NCBI RefSeq assembly: GCF_033097365.1
Contig: NZ_AP028461.1
Span: 5,518,001 to 5,582,000 of the forward strand
Direction: 5' to 3'
Length of the DNA stretch: 64,000 nt
DNA from: Actinoplanes sichuanensis
GTDB taxonomy: Bacteria; Actinomycetota; Actinomycetes; Mycobacteriales; Micromonosporaceae
Positions 27,254-35,321 of this stretch are shown here, one piece after another. The first letter of the stretch is position 1. Each line of letters begins with the position of its first letter. The notes beneath the pieces are model-generated. The model worked only from the letters and a program-made list of their open reading frames with translations, searched no databases and was not told where the DNA came from. A program made the position numbers and the translations under genes.

Positions 27254-28528
27254 ATGACGGTCAGCAGGCGCACCCTTCTGCGCACCGGCCTCGCCCTGGC
27301 CGGCGCCGGGCTCACCACCACCGCGTGCAGCAGCGACGGCGGCGGCGACGGCAAGACCACGCTGCGGTTCGCGTGGTGGGGCAGCGAGGAGCGGGCCAAG
27401 CTCACCCAGCAGGTCGTCGACCTGTTCGTCGGCAAGAACCCGGGTGTCGAGGTGAAGACCACCTACGCCGCCTACGACCCGTACTTCCAGAAGCTCGCCA
27501 CCGAGATGAGCGGCGGCAACGCCCCGGACGTGCTCCAGATGGGCGACCGCTACCTGCGCGAGTACGCCGAACGCAACACCCTGCTCGACCTCACCCCGCA
27601 CCTCGGTAAGGAGGTGCAGACCGCCGACCTGGAGAAGAAGCTGTTCCCGGCGGGCAACATCGGCGACAAGACGTACGGCCTGCCGATGGGCCAGACCACC
27701 CACGTGCTGCAGTACGACGCGAAGCGCTGGGAGGAGGCCGGGGCCAAACTGCCCGCCGAGGGCTGGACCTGGGACGACCTGAAAACCGCGGCCGCGCAGG
27801 TGTCGGCGAAGTTCGGCCCGAAGGTGAGCGGGCTGAGCGACCCGTTCGGCATCGAGGACTGGTTCGGGGACTGGCTACGCCAGCAGGGCAAAGACCTGTA
27901 CACCGCGGACGGCAAGCTCGGCTACGGCGAGGCCGAGGTGGTCGCGTGGTGGAAGCTGGGTGTGCAGTTCCGCGAGGCGAAGGCGATCACCCCGCCGGAG
28001 ATCACCGCGAACACCACCCTCACCCCGTTCCCGCGTAAGGAGTCGACCGCCGAGTTCTGCCCGGACAGCACCGTCGGCATGACCTCGTGGGAGACGTACG
28101 GCAGCGAGTTCGCGCTCACCCAGTTCCCCACCGCGGGCACCGGGATCGGCCAGTTCACCCAGCCGCCGATGATGCTCAGCGTCGCCCAGCGCACCAAGAA
28201 CAAGGACGTCGCCCTCAAGTTCGCCGACTTCTTCATCAACGACCCGGAGGCGGGCGCGATCCTCGGCATGGCCCGCGGCCTGCCGCCCAACCTGAAGATC
28301 CGGGAGACCCTGTCGGCGAAGCTGACCGACGAGTGGAAGATGGTCGCCGACTACGAGGCCAAGGTGTCGCCGCAGCTGCTGCCCGCCCCGGCCCCGCCGC
28401 CGAAGGGCGCCGGTGTGGTGAAGACCCAGTTCCAGCGGATCTACGACGACGTCATGCACGGCAAGGCCACTCCGGAGGCGGCGGCGCCGCGCCTGATGAG
28501 TGAGATCCAGCAGGCCCTGGGCGCATGA
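27254..28528 (+). CDS. Sugar ABC substrate-binding lipoprotein (Tat-type signal)
   Basis: A 424-aa extracellular solute-binding protein, family 1. The signal has a twin-arginine motif (SRRTLLRTG, residues 4-12) and a lipobox ending at C25 (TTAC), so it is probably exported folded and lipid-anchored. The mature protein begins with KTTLRFAWWGSEERAKLTQQVVDLF and includes DVLQMGDRYLREYAERNTLLDL. The ATG at 27254 is preceded by GGGGAGGA; an upstream ATG at 27227 lies close behind the terminator-like hairpin and lacks one. It is the first gene of a four-gene set (binding protein, two permeases, YetA-like protein) joined by 4-nt overlaps, so its ligand is probably a pectin (rhamnogalacturonan) oligosaccharide. 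Confidence 0.93.
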   Translation: MTVSRRTLLRTGLALAGAGLTTTACSSDGGGDGKTTLRFAWWGSEERAKLTQQVVDLFVGKNPGVEVKTTYAAYDPYFQKLATEMSGGNAPDVLQMGDRYLREYAERNTLLDLTPHLGKEVQTADLEKKLFPAGNIGDKTYGLPMGQTTHVLQYDAKRWEEAGAKLPAEGWTWDDLKTAAAQVSAKFGPKVSGLSDPFGIEDWFGDWLRQQGKDLYTADGKLGYGEAEVVAWWKLGVQFREAKAITPPEITANTTLTPFPRKESTAEFCPDSTVGMTSWETYGSEFALTQFPTAGTGIGQFTQPPMMLSVAQRTKNKDVALKFADFFINDPEAGAILGMARGLPPNLKIRETLSAKLTDEWKMVADYEAKVSPQLLPAPAPPPKGAGVVKTQFQRIYDDVMHGKATPEAAAPRLMSEIQQALGA

Positions 28529-29421
28529 CGACCGTGCTCGACCGGCCTGTCCAAAAACCCAGGTCAACGTCTACACCAGCGAGGAGGTACGGCGAACGCC
28601 CGTCGATCGCCTACCTCTTCCTCACGCCGTGGGTCGCCGGGGCGCTGCTGCTCACGCTCGGCCCGATGCTGTGGCTGCTGTACCTGTCGTTCACCGAGTA
28701 CGACCTGTTCACCGCCCCGCGCTGGGTCGGCCTGGACAACTACGTACGGATGCTCACGGTCGACCCGCACTTCTGGAACGCGGTCTGGGCCACCTCCAAG
28801 TTCGTGCTGATCTCGGTGCCGGTACAGCTGGCGGCCGCCCTCGGGGTCGCCCTGCTGATCCACCGCAAGAGTCGGGCCCAGGGCTTCTACCGGTCGGCGT
28901 TCTACGCGCCGTCCCTGCTCGGTGCGAGCGTCAGCGTGGCCCTGGTCTGGCGGGTGATCTTCCACGACTGGATCGGGCATCCCGACCGGGCGCTGCTGGC
29001 CCTGGTGCTGCTGGCGGTCTGGCAGTTCGGCGCGCCGATGGTGATCTTCCTGGCCGGGCTGCAGCAGATTCCGCAGGAGTACTACGACGCGGCCGCGGTC
29101 GACGGGGCCGGGCCGTGGCGGTCGTTCCTGAAGATCACCATTCCGATGCTGTCGCCCGTCATCTTCTTCAACCTGGTGCTCGACACGATCCGCGCATTCC
29201 AGGTCTTCACCGGCGCCTATGTGGTCAGTAACGGCACCGGCGGCCCGAGCGACTCCACCCTTTTCTACACCCTTTATCTGTACGAGAAGGGCTTCGTCGA
29301 GTTCAAGATGGGTTACGCGTCGGCCATGTCATGGTTCCTGCTCGTGGTCATCGCCGTGATCACGGCGCTGCTCTTCCGTACCGCCAAGGGTTGGGTCTTC
29401 TATTCCGGGGACGAGTCGTGA
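28525..29421 (+). CDS. Sugar ABC transporter permease, MalF/UgpA type
   Basis: A 298-aa inner-membrane permease with six helices. The first helix follows the motif RPSIAYLFLTPWVAGALLLTLGP; the ATPase-docking EAA loop is YYDAAAVDGAGPWRSFLKITIP near residues 189-210. ATG overlaps the stop of the binding-protein gene by 4 nt. It is the first of two permeases. B. subtilis LplB and YesP, which import rhamnogalacturonan-type oligosaccharides, belong to the same class; the neighbouring YetA-like gene supports the same kind of substrate here. Confidence 0.93.
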   Translation: MTTVLDRPVQKPRSTSTPARRYGERPSIAYLFLTPWVAGALLLTLGPMLWLLYLSFTEYDLFTAPRWVGLDNYVRMLTVDPHFWNAVWATSKFVLISVPVQLAAALGVALLIHRKSRAQGFYRSAFYAPSLLGASVSVALVWRVIFHDWIGHPDRALLALVLLAVWQFGAPMVIFLAGLQQIPQEYYDAAAVDGAGPWRSFLKITIPMLSPVIFFNLVLDTIRAFQVFTGAYVVSNGTGGPSDSTLFYTLYLYEKGFVEFKMGYASAMSWFLLVVIAVITALLFRTAKGWVFYSGDES

Positions 29422-30254
29422 CCGGGCGGCTGCGGGTGACCGGCCGGCATGCCGCCGTGATTCTGTTGTTGATCCCGCTGCTGTATCCGATCGCCTGGCT
29501 GTTCCTGGCGTCGTTCAAGTCCGGTTCGGAGATCGTGCAGAGCCTCGCGCTGCTGCCCCGGGAATACATCCTGGACAATTACCTGGCGCTCGGTGACGAC
29601 CTGGCCGGGGTGCCGGCGTGGACGTTCTTCGTGAATTCGACGATCGTCGCCGGCGCGTGTGCCCTGGCCAACGTGGCGAGCTGTTCGCTGGCCGCCTACG
29701 CGTTCGCCCGGCTGCGGTTCCGCATGCGCGGGGTGCTGTTCGCGTTCACGCTCGCCACCATCATGCTGCCGGTGCACATCATCACCATTCCGCAGTACTC
29801 GCTGTTCCAGAAGCTCGGGATGGTCGACACGTTCTGGCCGCTGATCCTGCCGAAACTGCTGGCCACCGACGCGTTCTTCATCTTCCTGATGGTGCAGTTC
29901 ATGCGGACCATTCCTCGGGAACTGGACGAGGCGGCCCGGCTGGACGGCTGCGGCTCGATCCGGATCTTCGGCACGATCATGCTGCCGCTGGTCCGGCCGG
30001 CCCTGGTCACCACCGCGATCTTCACGTTCATCTGGACCTGGAACGACTTCTTCACCCAGCTCATCTATCTGTCCTCGCCGGAACGCCTGACGCTGCCCCT
30101 CGCGCTGCGCCTGTTCATCGACACCACCGACTACAACGCGTTCGGGCCGATGCTGGCGCTGTCCGCGCTGGCCATCGTGCCGATCCTGCTGTTCTTCGCC
30201 GCGTTCCAGCGGCTGCTGGTCGAAGGTTTCGCCACCTCCGGACTCAAAGGTTGA
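29418..30254 (+). CDS. Sugar ABC transporter permease, MalG type
   Basis: A 278-aa inner-membrane permease. It has IAWLFLASFKSGSEIVQ at the N-terminus and the EAA loop LDEAARLDGCGSIRIFGTIMLP near residues 172-193, and ends in the usual FATSGLKG. GTG start overlapping the MalF-type stop by 4 nt (GTGA). It completes the transmembrane pore of the importer; no ATPase gene is in the operon. The YetA-like gene begins 5 nt after its stop. Confidence 0.93.
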   Translation: MTGRLRVTGRHAAVILLLIPLLYPIAWLFLASFKSGSEIVQSLALLPREYILDNYLALGDDLAGVPAWTFFVNSTIVAGACALANVASCSLAAYAFARLRFRMRGVLFAFTLATIMLPVHIITIPQYSLFQKLGMVDTFWPLILPKLLATDAFFIFLMVQFMRTIPRELDEAARLDGCGSIRIFGTIMLPLVRPALVTTAIFTFIWTWNDFFTQLIYLSSPERLTLPLALRLFIDTTDYNAFGPMLALSALAIVPILLFFAAFQRLLVEGFATSGLKG

Positions 30255-30259
30255 TCCCC

Positions 30260-32968
30260 ATGCAGGAATTCTCCCGCCGTACCTTCGTCCGCGGCGTCGC
30301 CGCCACTCCCCTGCTCGCCGCGGTCCCCGGTTCCCCCGCCGCGGCCGCGCCTCCCCCACTGCGTGCCGCTTCCTTTCCGGCGCCGGAGACCGTGACGCTG
30401 AAATGGCTGGAGGACCAGCCCGGCACCAATGTCGGCAGCACCTGGGGCGTGCCGTGGCCGCAGGGCGCGGTGTCGGCCGACTCGCCGTTCGCGCTGACCA
30501 GCGCGGAGGGCGCCGCGGTTCCGGTGCAGAGCTGGCCGATCGGGTACTGGCCGGACGGGTCGCTGAAGTGGAGCGCCCACGCGCTGCCGGCGAATGCGCC
30601 GCTGTCCGGGTCGTACACACTCTCGCGGTCGGCCGGCGCGCCGGTCACCACCGCCGTCACGGTCGCTGAGAAACACGACACGATCACCGTCGGCACCGGT
30701 GTGATCAACGTGGTCATCGGCCGTCGCGGCTCCGCCCTGATCAAGTCGATCACCCGGGGTGGCGTCGAGATCGCCCGCGAGTTGGAGCTCGTCAGCCTGC
30801 GCCAGACGACAGCCGACGACGAAGACGAGCGCCGTACCGCACGGGAGCGGCTGACCGGCAACATCCGGCGGGTCACCGTCGAGCAGCGCGGGCCGGTGCG
30901 GGCGGTCGTCAAGATCGAGGGAGACCATCGGCGGCGCGGGCGGTCCTGGCTGCCGTTCATCGTGCGGCTCTACCTGTACGCGGGGGCCGAGCACGTACGT
31001 GTCGTGCACACGTTCCTGTTCGACTCGGAGGGGCAGAAGGAGTTCGTGGCCGGGCTCGGCGTGCGGGTCGGGGTGCCGATGCGCGACGAGGCCTACGACC
31101 GGCACATCCGGATCTCCGGGGACGGCGACGGGCTCCTGCGTGAGGCGGTCAAGGGCATCACCGGCCTTCGCCGGGACCCCGGAGCGGTGGTACGCAACGC
31201 GCAGCTCGCCGGCCAGAAGTTGCCCGACCCGGCCACCTGGGACCAGCGGGTCACCACCCGACTGCCACTCATCCCTACCTGGGGTGACTACACGCTCGCG
31301 CAGCTCAGCTCGCAGGGGTACACGATCCGCAAGCGGACCAAGGCCGGGCACGGGTGGATCGACGTGGACTCCGGTCAGCGGGCCGGTGGGTTCGCCTACG
31401 TCGGCGGGGTCGGTGGCGGGCTCGGCTTCGGGATGCGGGACTTCTGGCAGCGGTATCCGGCGCAGCTCGACATCCGGGGTGCCGACACCGCCGAGGCGCA
31501 GGCCACGATCTGGATGTGGTCGCCCGAGGCGGGGCCGATGGACACCCGGTTCTACCACGACGGGCTGGGCCAGGACACCTATCCTGAGCAGCTCGAAGGG
31601 CTCAACATCACCTACGAGGACTACGAGCCCGGATTCGGTACGCCGTACGGCATCGCGCGGACCACCGAGCTCAGCTTCTTCGCGCTCGCGGCCACCCCGT
31701 CCTCGGTGGAGGCGGCGGCTCTGGCCCGTACCGTCAAGAATCCACCGCAGATCGTCGCGCCGCCCGCCCACCTGGCCGCCGCCGGAGCGTTCGGGGGTCT
31801 GTTCGCACCCGTCGACCGGTCCACGCCGGACCGGGCCAAGATCGAGGACCGGCTCGACTTCCTCTTCGACTACTACCGTGACCAGGTCGAATCCCGCCAC
31901 TGGTACGGCTTCTGGAACTACGGCGACGTGATGCACACCCCGGACGTGGACCGGCACGTGTGGCGCTACGACGTCGGCGGCTACGCCTGGGACAACTCCG
32001 AACTGTCGCCGGATCTGTGGCTGTGGTTCGCCTACCTGCGGTCCGGGCGCGCCGACATCTTCCGGTTCGCCGAGGCGATGACCCGGCACACCGGTGAGGT
32101 CGACGTCTACCACCTGGGTAGATGGGCCGGGTTGGGCACCCGGCACGGGGTGCAGCACTGGGCCGACAGCGCCAAGCAGCAGCGCATCAGCACCGCCGTC
32201 TACCGGCGGATCTTCTACTTCCTCACCGCCGACGAGCGGGTCGGTGACCTGATGCACGAACTGGTCGACTCCGACCGGACGTTCCTCGCCCTCGACCCGC
32301 TCCGCAAGATCCGCACCGAGCCGTACACCCCGGATCCGCACGCCCTGTCGATCGGCCTGGGCACCGACTGGAGTGGTCTGGCCGCGGCCTGGCTGACCGA
32401 ATGGGAACGGCGTGGCCCGAAAGCCGCGATCGCCGAGAAGAAGCTGCTCGCCACCATGCGCACGATCGGCCGGATGCCGAACGGCTTCGTCACCGGCAGC
32501 GGCCTCTACGACCTGGACACCGGGGAGTTCGCGGTCGCCGCGAAGACGGTCAGCGTGTCGCATCTGAGCGCCATGTTCGGCCAGGTCGAGGTCTGTGCGG
32601 AGCTGATCGCACTGGTCGACATGCCGGAGTTCGAGGCGGCGTGGCTCCAGTACTGCAGGTTGTTCAACGCCACCCGTGCCGAACAGGCCGCCGAGACCGG
32701 CGCCGACTTCGGCAACCTGATCCTCAAGCAGGGCCACTCCCGGCTGACCGCGTACGCCGCCGCCCGTCTGGGCGACGCCGCCCTGGCCGCCCGGGCCTGG
32801 AAGGAGTTCACCGCCACCGACGGTTACACCGATGCCAACCCGTGGCGAACCGTCCCGCTGACCGGCCCGGAGGTCCTCAACCCGGTCGACGACGCCCCGT
32901 GGGTCGACACCAACACCACGGCCCTGTACGGCCTGGCCGCCATCCAGAACCTGGCCCTGCTCCGCTGA
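30260..32968 (+). CDS. Tat-exported PcRGLX/YetA-like protein (exo-rhamnogalacturonan lyase type)
   Basis: A 902-aa protein. The twin-arginine signal (SRRTFVRG, residues 5-12; cleavage near AAAAPP) sends it out folded. Three regions follow: an N-terminal beta-domain starting GTNVGSTWGVPWPQGAV and SWPIGYWPDGSLKWSAHAL; a middle beta-sandwich (about 190-480); and a C-terminal alpha/alpha barrel with HWYGFWNYGDVMH, YAWDNSELSPDLWLWFAYLRSG and YHLGRWAGLGTRHGVQHW. This is the PcRGLX/YetA-like architecture (PL26-type). The fungal founding enzyme cleaves unsaturated disaccharides off rhamnogalacturonan I ends. The start ATG lies 5 nt after the permease stop; a longer frame is only a shadow. Product and importer are presumably matched. 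Confidence 0.87.
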   Translation: MQEFSRRTFVRGVAATPLLAAVPGSPAAAAPPPLRAASFPAPETVTLKWLEDQPGTNVGSTWGVPWPQGAVSADSPFALTSAEGAAVPVQSWPIGYWPDGSLKWSAHALPANAPLSGSYTLSRSAGAPVTTAVTVAEKHDTITVGTGVINVVIGRRGSALIKSITRGGVEIARELELVSLRQTTADDEDERRTARERLTGNIRRVTVEQRGPVRAVVKIEGDHRRRGRSWLPFIVRLYLYAGAEHVRVVHTFLFDSEGQKEFVAGLGVRVGVPMRDEAYDRHIRISGDGDGLLREAVKGITGLRRDPGAVVRNAQLAGQKLPDPATWDQRVTTRLPLIPTWGDYTLAQLSSQGYTIRKRTKAGHGWIDVDSGQRAGGFAYVGGVGGGLGFGMRDFWQRYPAQLDIRGADTAEAQATIWMWSPEAGPMDTRFYHDGLGQDTYPEQLEGLNITYEDYEPGFGTPYGIARTTELSFFALAATPSSVEAAALARTVKNPPQIVAPPAHLAAAGAFGGLFAPVDRSTPDRAKIEDRLDFLFDYYRDQVESRHWYGFWNYGDVMHTPDVDRHVWRYDVGGYAWDNSELSPDLWLWFAYLRSGRADIFRFAEAMTRHTGEVDVYHLGRWAGLGTRHGVQHWADSAKQQRISTAVYRRIFYFLTADERVGDLMHELVDSDRTFLALDPLRKIRTEPYTPDPHALSIGLGTDWSGLAAAWLTEWERRGPKAAIAEKKLLATMRTIGRMPNGFVTGSGLYDLDTGEFAVAAKTVSVSHLSAMFGQVEVCAELIALVDMPEFEAAWLQYCRLFNATRAEQAAETGADFGNLILKQGHSRLTAYAAARLGDAALAARAWKEFTATDGYTDANPWRTVPLTGPEVLNPVDDAPWVDTNTTALYGLAAIQNLALLR

Positions 32969-32983
32969 CCCGTTCCACCGTAG

Positions 32984-33016
32984 CGCCGGCAGGTGTGCAC
33001 CCATCACCTGCCGGCG
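32984..33016 (+). terminator. Terminator of the YetA-type operon
   Basis: Perfect 12-bp stem CGCCGGCAGGTG / CACCTGCCGGCG with a 9-nt loop, 15 bp after the stop codon. There is no T-tract, as is common in high-G+C genomes. Confidence 0.78.
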
Positions 33017-33085
33017 ATATCGGCCCGTCGCGTCGGCCTTGCCCTCGAGAATTACCTGGTCGAGCGTCCGCGGGAGGGAGTGAAG

Positions 33086-33562
33086 ATGGCCGGCGAGGTC
33101 TTCCACCAGGTACCGATACCGGAGAGGTTCGTTCTTCGGGTGATGTCCTCGATCACGGAATGGGTCGAGCAGGAGATCGACACCGAAGAACCGGCGAGGA
33201 CTCCCGCGGGCCGTGAACCGGTCATCGCTTTCGAGCTTCCGCCGATACCGGACTTCACCGGCGAGGCCGATATCTGGCCTGCCGAACATCTGCTTGCGCT
33301 TTCTCGTGATCACCAGGCGAAGACCGCCGGCATCATCACCAAGATGCTCGATCATCTCTCGGATCAGCCGGGTCGGTTCTACCCATCCAGTCTCATCGCT
33401 CAGGAGATCGACGTACCGGAAGGCAGCGTCACCGCCGCCCTGAGGTGGCTGAACCGCTACATACCGTCGCGTTTCGGCCGTAGCGACAGACCCTTCTCGC
33501 AGGTCAGCGGCACCTACGGCGTCACTGCGGCACAGGCGGAGGCCTGGCGCGCGGTTCGCTGA
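33086..33562 (+). CDS. Winged-helix protein, unknown
   Basis: A 158-aa soluble protein; ATG at 33086 has GGGAGGGAG upstream. The N-terminal part (about 1-65) is acidic and proline-rich. Residues about 85-145 look like a winged helix-turn-helix: AKTAGIITKMLDHLSDQPGRF, then SSLIAQEIDVPEGSVTAALRWLNRYI and the wing RFGRSDRPFSQVSGTYGV. It may bind DNA or be a protein-protein module. No operon partner: 102 bp from the YetA terminator-side gene and 63 bp before the ECF sigma gene. I do not recognise a named family. Confidence 0.7.
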   Translation: MAGEVFHQVPIPERFVLRVMSSITEWVEQEIDTEEPARTPAGREPVIAFELPPIPDFTGEADIWPAEHLLALSRDHQAKTAGIITKMLDHLSDQPGRFYPSSLIAQEIDVPEGSVTAALRWLNRYIPSRFGRSDRPFSQVSGTYGVTAAQAEAWRAVR

Positions 33563-33625
33563 CCGATGCGGTCACCGCCGGAAGGTAGCGGTAACGTTCG
33601 GGGCCGGACCGGACATGGACGTGAC

Positions 33626-34183
33626 GTGATCTCTCCTGAGGAGCGCTTCCGGCGGGTCTACGCGGCCAACTTCGAGGCGATGCTCGCCTATGCCATGCGG
33701 CGCGTCGAGCAGGCCGAGGACGCCTCGGACGTCGTCGCCGAGACGTTTCTGGTGGCCTGGCGGCGCAGCCGTGAGCTACCGCCCGACGACGAGGTCACCC
33801 TGTGGCTGTACGGGGTGGCCCGTCGCGTCCTGGCCAACCACCACCGTGGCGGCGTCCGCCGGGAACGTCTCGGGGAGCGGCTGCGTCAGCGGATCACCAG
33901 CCTCATCGCCGTCGATCCGGGACATGAGGTGCCGCAGCGGCTCGCGGTGCGGGCGGCGCTCGCCCGGCTGCCGGAGACCGACCGGGAAGTCCTCATGCTC
34001 ACCGTCTGGGAGGGACTCCAGCCCCGGGAGGTGGCCGAGGTCGTCGGGCTGAACGCGGGTGCGGTACGGACCCGGCTGTCCCGGGCGCGGGCACGGTTAC
34101 GGGAACTCGTCGGTGACGGTCCGCCGACGCCCGGACATGTACTCGACGTCCTGACCGCGACCGTCCCGGAGGAGGGCCGATGA
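33626..34183 (+). CDS. ECF RNA polymerase sigma factor
   Basis: A 185-aa sigma-70 family regulator with region 2 (FRRVYAANFEAMLAYAMRRVEQAEDASDVVAETFLVAWRR, about 8-48) and region 4 (LARLPETDREVLMLTVWEGLQPREVAEVVGLNAGAVRTRLSRARARL, about 113-160). GTG at 33626 is used because homology starts just after it; the frame is open from 33566 but has no ribosome site. Its ATGA overlap with the next gene (a membrane protein with an N-terminal cytosolic segment) suggests the second gene is its membrane-bound partner or anti-sigma factor. Target promoters are unknown. Confidence 0.88.
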   Translation: MISPEERFRRVYAANFEAMLAYAMRRVEQAEDASDVVAETFLVAWRRSRELPPDDEVTLWLYGVARRVLANHHRGGVRRERLGERLRQRITSLIAVDPGHEVPQRLAVRAALARLPETDREVLMLTVWEGLQPREVAEVVGLNAGAVRTRLSRARARLRELVGDGPPTPGHVLDVLTATVPEEGR

Positions 34184-35244
34184 ACGACGAACGCCTTCTC
34201 GACGCAGACCCGTACCGGCCTGTCGCAGGCCGGCTCGACGGGGCGGAGCAGAGTCTCCTGGAGGAGATCATGTCCGTTCCCGCCGTCCCGTCCATCCCGC
34301 GGCGCCGCCGGCTCGCCGGGGCGGTGGCCGTGGCCGCCGCGGTGGCCGGGATCCTCGGCGCGTCCACGCTGCTGCCGGATCGCCGCCCGCAACCCACCCC
34401 GCTCACCCTGCCCAGCAACGGGCCGCAGGTGTCGCCGAGCGCCTCGACCGGCGGCGCGGGGGCCGGTCATCCACTCGATCTGAGGTACGCCGCGAGCCAT
34501 CCGCGCCTGCTCATCGACCAGCCCGGGTGGAAGCTACTGGTGATCTACGGGTTCGCCGACGGGACCGGTTCCGTCGACTACGAGTACGGCCCGCGGACCG
34601 TCGGCATCACGTGGTATCGGGCCGACCGCTATCAGAGTTACCTCGAGGACCGGCTGCACGTCAGCAAGCCGAGGGCCACCCGGGTGGCCGGAGTCGCCGC
34701 GAAGGTGTTCACCTACAGCCGCAACGACTTCGCGGTCATGCTCGACCCGCGTGACGGCACTTTCGTCGAGCTCCGCGTCCAGGGCGACGGGGTGAGTCCC
34801 GCCTTCTTGGACACCCTGCTCAGGCGGATCAAGCGGGTGGAGCCGGAGGAGTTCCTGGCCTCGCTGCCACCGGAGGTGGTCACCCCCGGTGAGGCGACGG
34901 CCGAGGGCGAGAAGGCTCTGGCGGGGGTGCCGCGCCCGCCCGGGTTCGATGCCGGGAAGCTCGGACTGGACGGGGCGTACACGCCGTACCAGTTCCAGGC
35001 CCGGGTGGTGAAGCTCGTCGCCTGCGGCTGGGCCGCCGAGTGGGTGCGTGCCGACAAGGCCGGTGACGACGCCGCCGCCGAGACCGCCGTCGCGGCGCTG
35101 CGCAGCAGCGAGAACTGGCCGGTCCTGAGCGACATGGACGAGTCGAAGCGCGGGGACTGGTCCAGGATGCTCTGGGACGCGACCAGTGGACAGAGCCGGG
35201 ACATGCCGCGCGACGTGCAGAACCTGGCGGGCTGCACCGAATAA
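34180..35244 (+). CDS. Membrane protein coupled to the ECF sigma factor
   Basis: A 354-aa protein: about 44 cytoplasmic residues, one membrane helix (LAGAVAVAAAVAGILGASTLL, about 45-65), and a large extracytoplasmic domain. Regions such as LVIYGFADGTGSVDYEYGP, VAAKVFTYSRNDFAVMLDPRDGTFVELR and LVACGWAAEWVRADKAGDDAA are visible; no zinc-binding anti-sigma (HxxxCxxC) motif was seen. It overlaps the sigma factor gene by 4 nt, so it may act as a nonclassical anti-sigma factor or as a sensor. Only the location argues for that role. Confidence 0.8.
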   Translation: MNDERLLDADPYRPVAGRLDGAEQSLLEEIMSVPAVPSIPRRRRLAGAVAVAAAVAGILGASTLLPDRRPQPTPLTLPSNGPQVSPSASTGGAGAGHPLDLRYAASHPRLLIDQPGWKLLVIYGFADGTGSVDYEYGPRTVGITWYRADRYQSYLEDRLHVSKPRATRVAGVAAKVFTYSRNDFAVMLDPRDGTFVELRVQGDGVSPAFLDTLLRRIKRVEPEEFLASLPPEVVTPGEATAEGEKALAGVPRPPGFDAGKLGLDGAYTPYQFQARVVKLVACGWAAEWVRADKAGDDAAAETAVAALRSSENWPVLSDMDESKRGDWSRMLWDATSGQSRDMPRDVQNLAGCTE

Positions 35245-35321
35245 CGGGGTCAGCCCGGCCGGTCGGATCCGGGGCGGCCGCCCCGGGTCGACCGGTCGAT
35301 CGAGGCGGGTACATTCGCGGC

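Noticed and set aside
29618..30259. N-terminal extension of the YetA-type protein
   Set aside because: It is out-of-frame reading of the permease gene; the Tat signal begins at the ATG at 30260.
30131..33355. 1074-codon open frame on the minus strand opposite the YetA-type protein
   Set aside because: It is a codon-bias shadow: the plus-strand gene has Tat signal, family motifs and operon coupling, while this frame is arginine/aspartate/glycine-biased with no recognisable domain.
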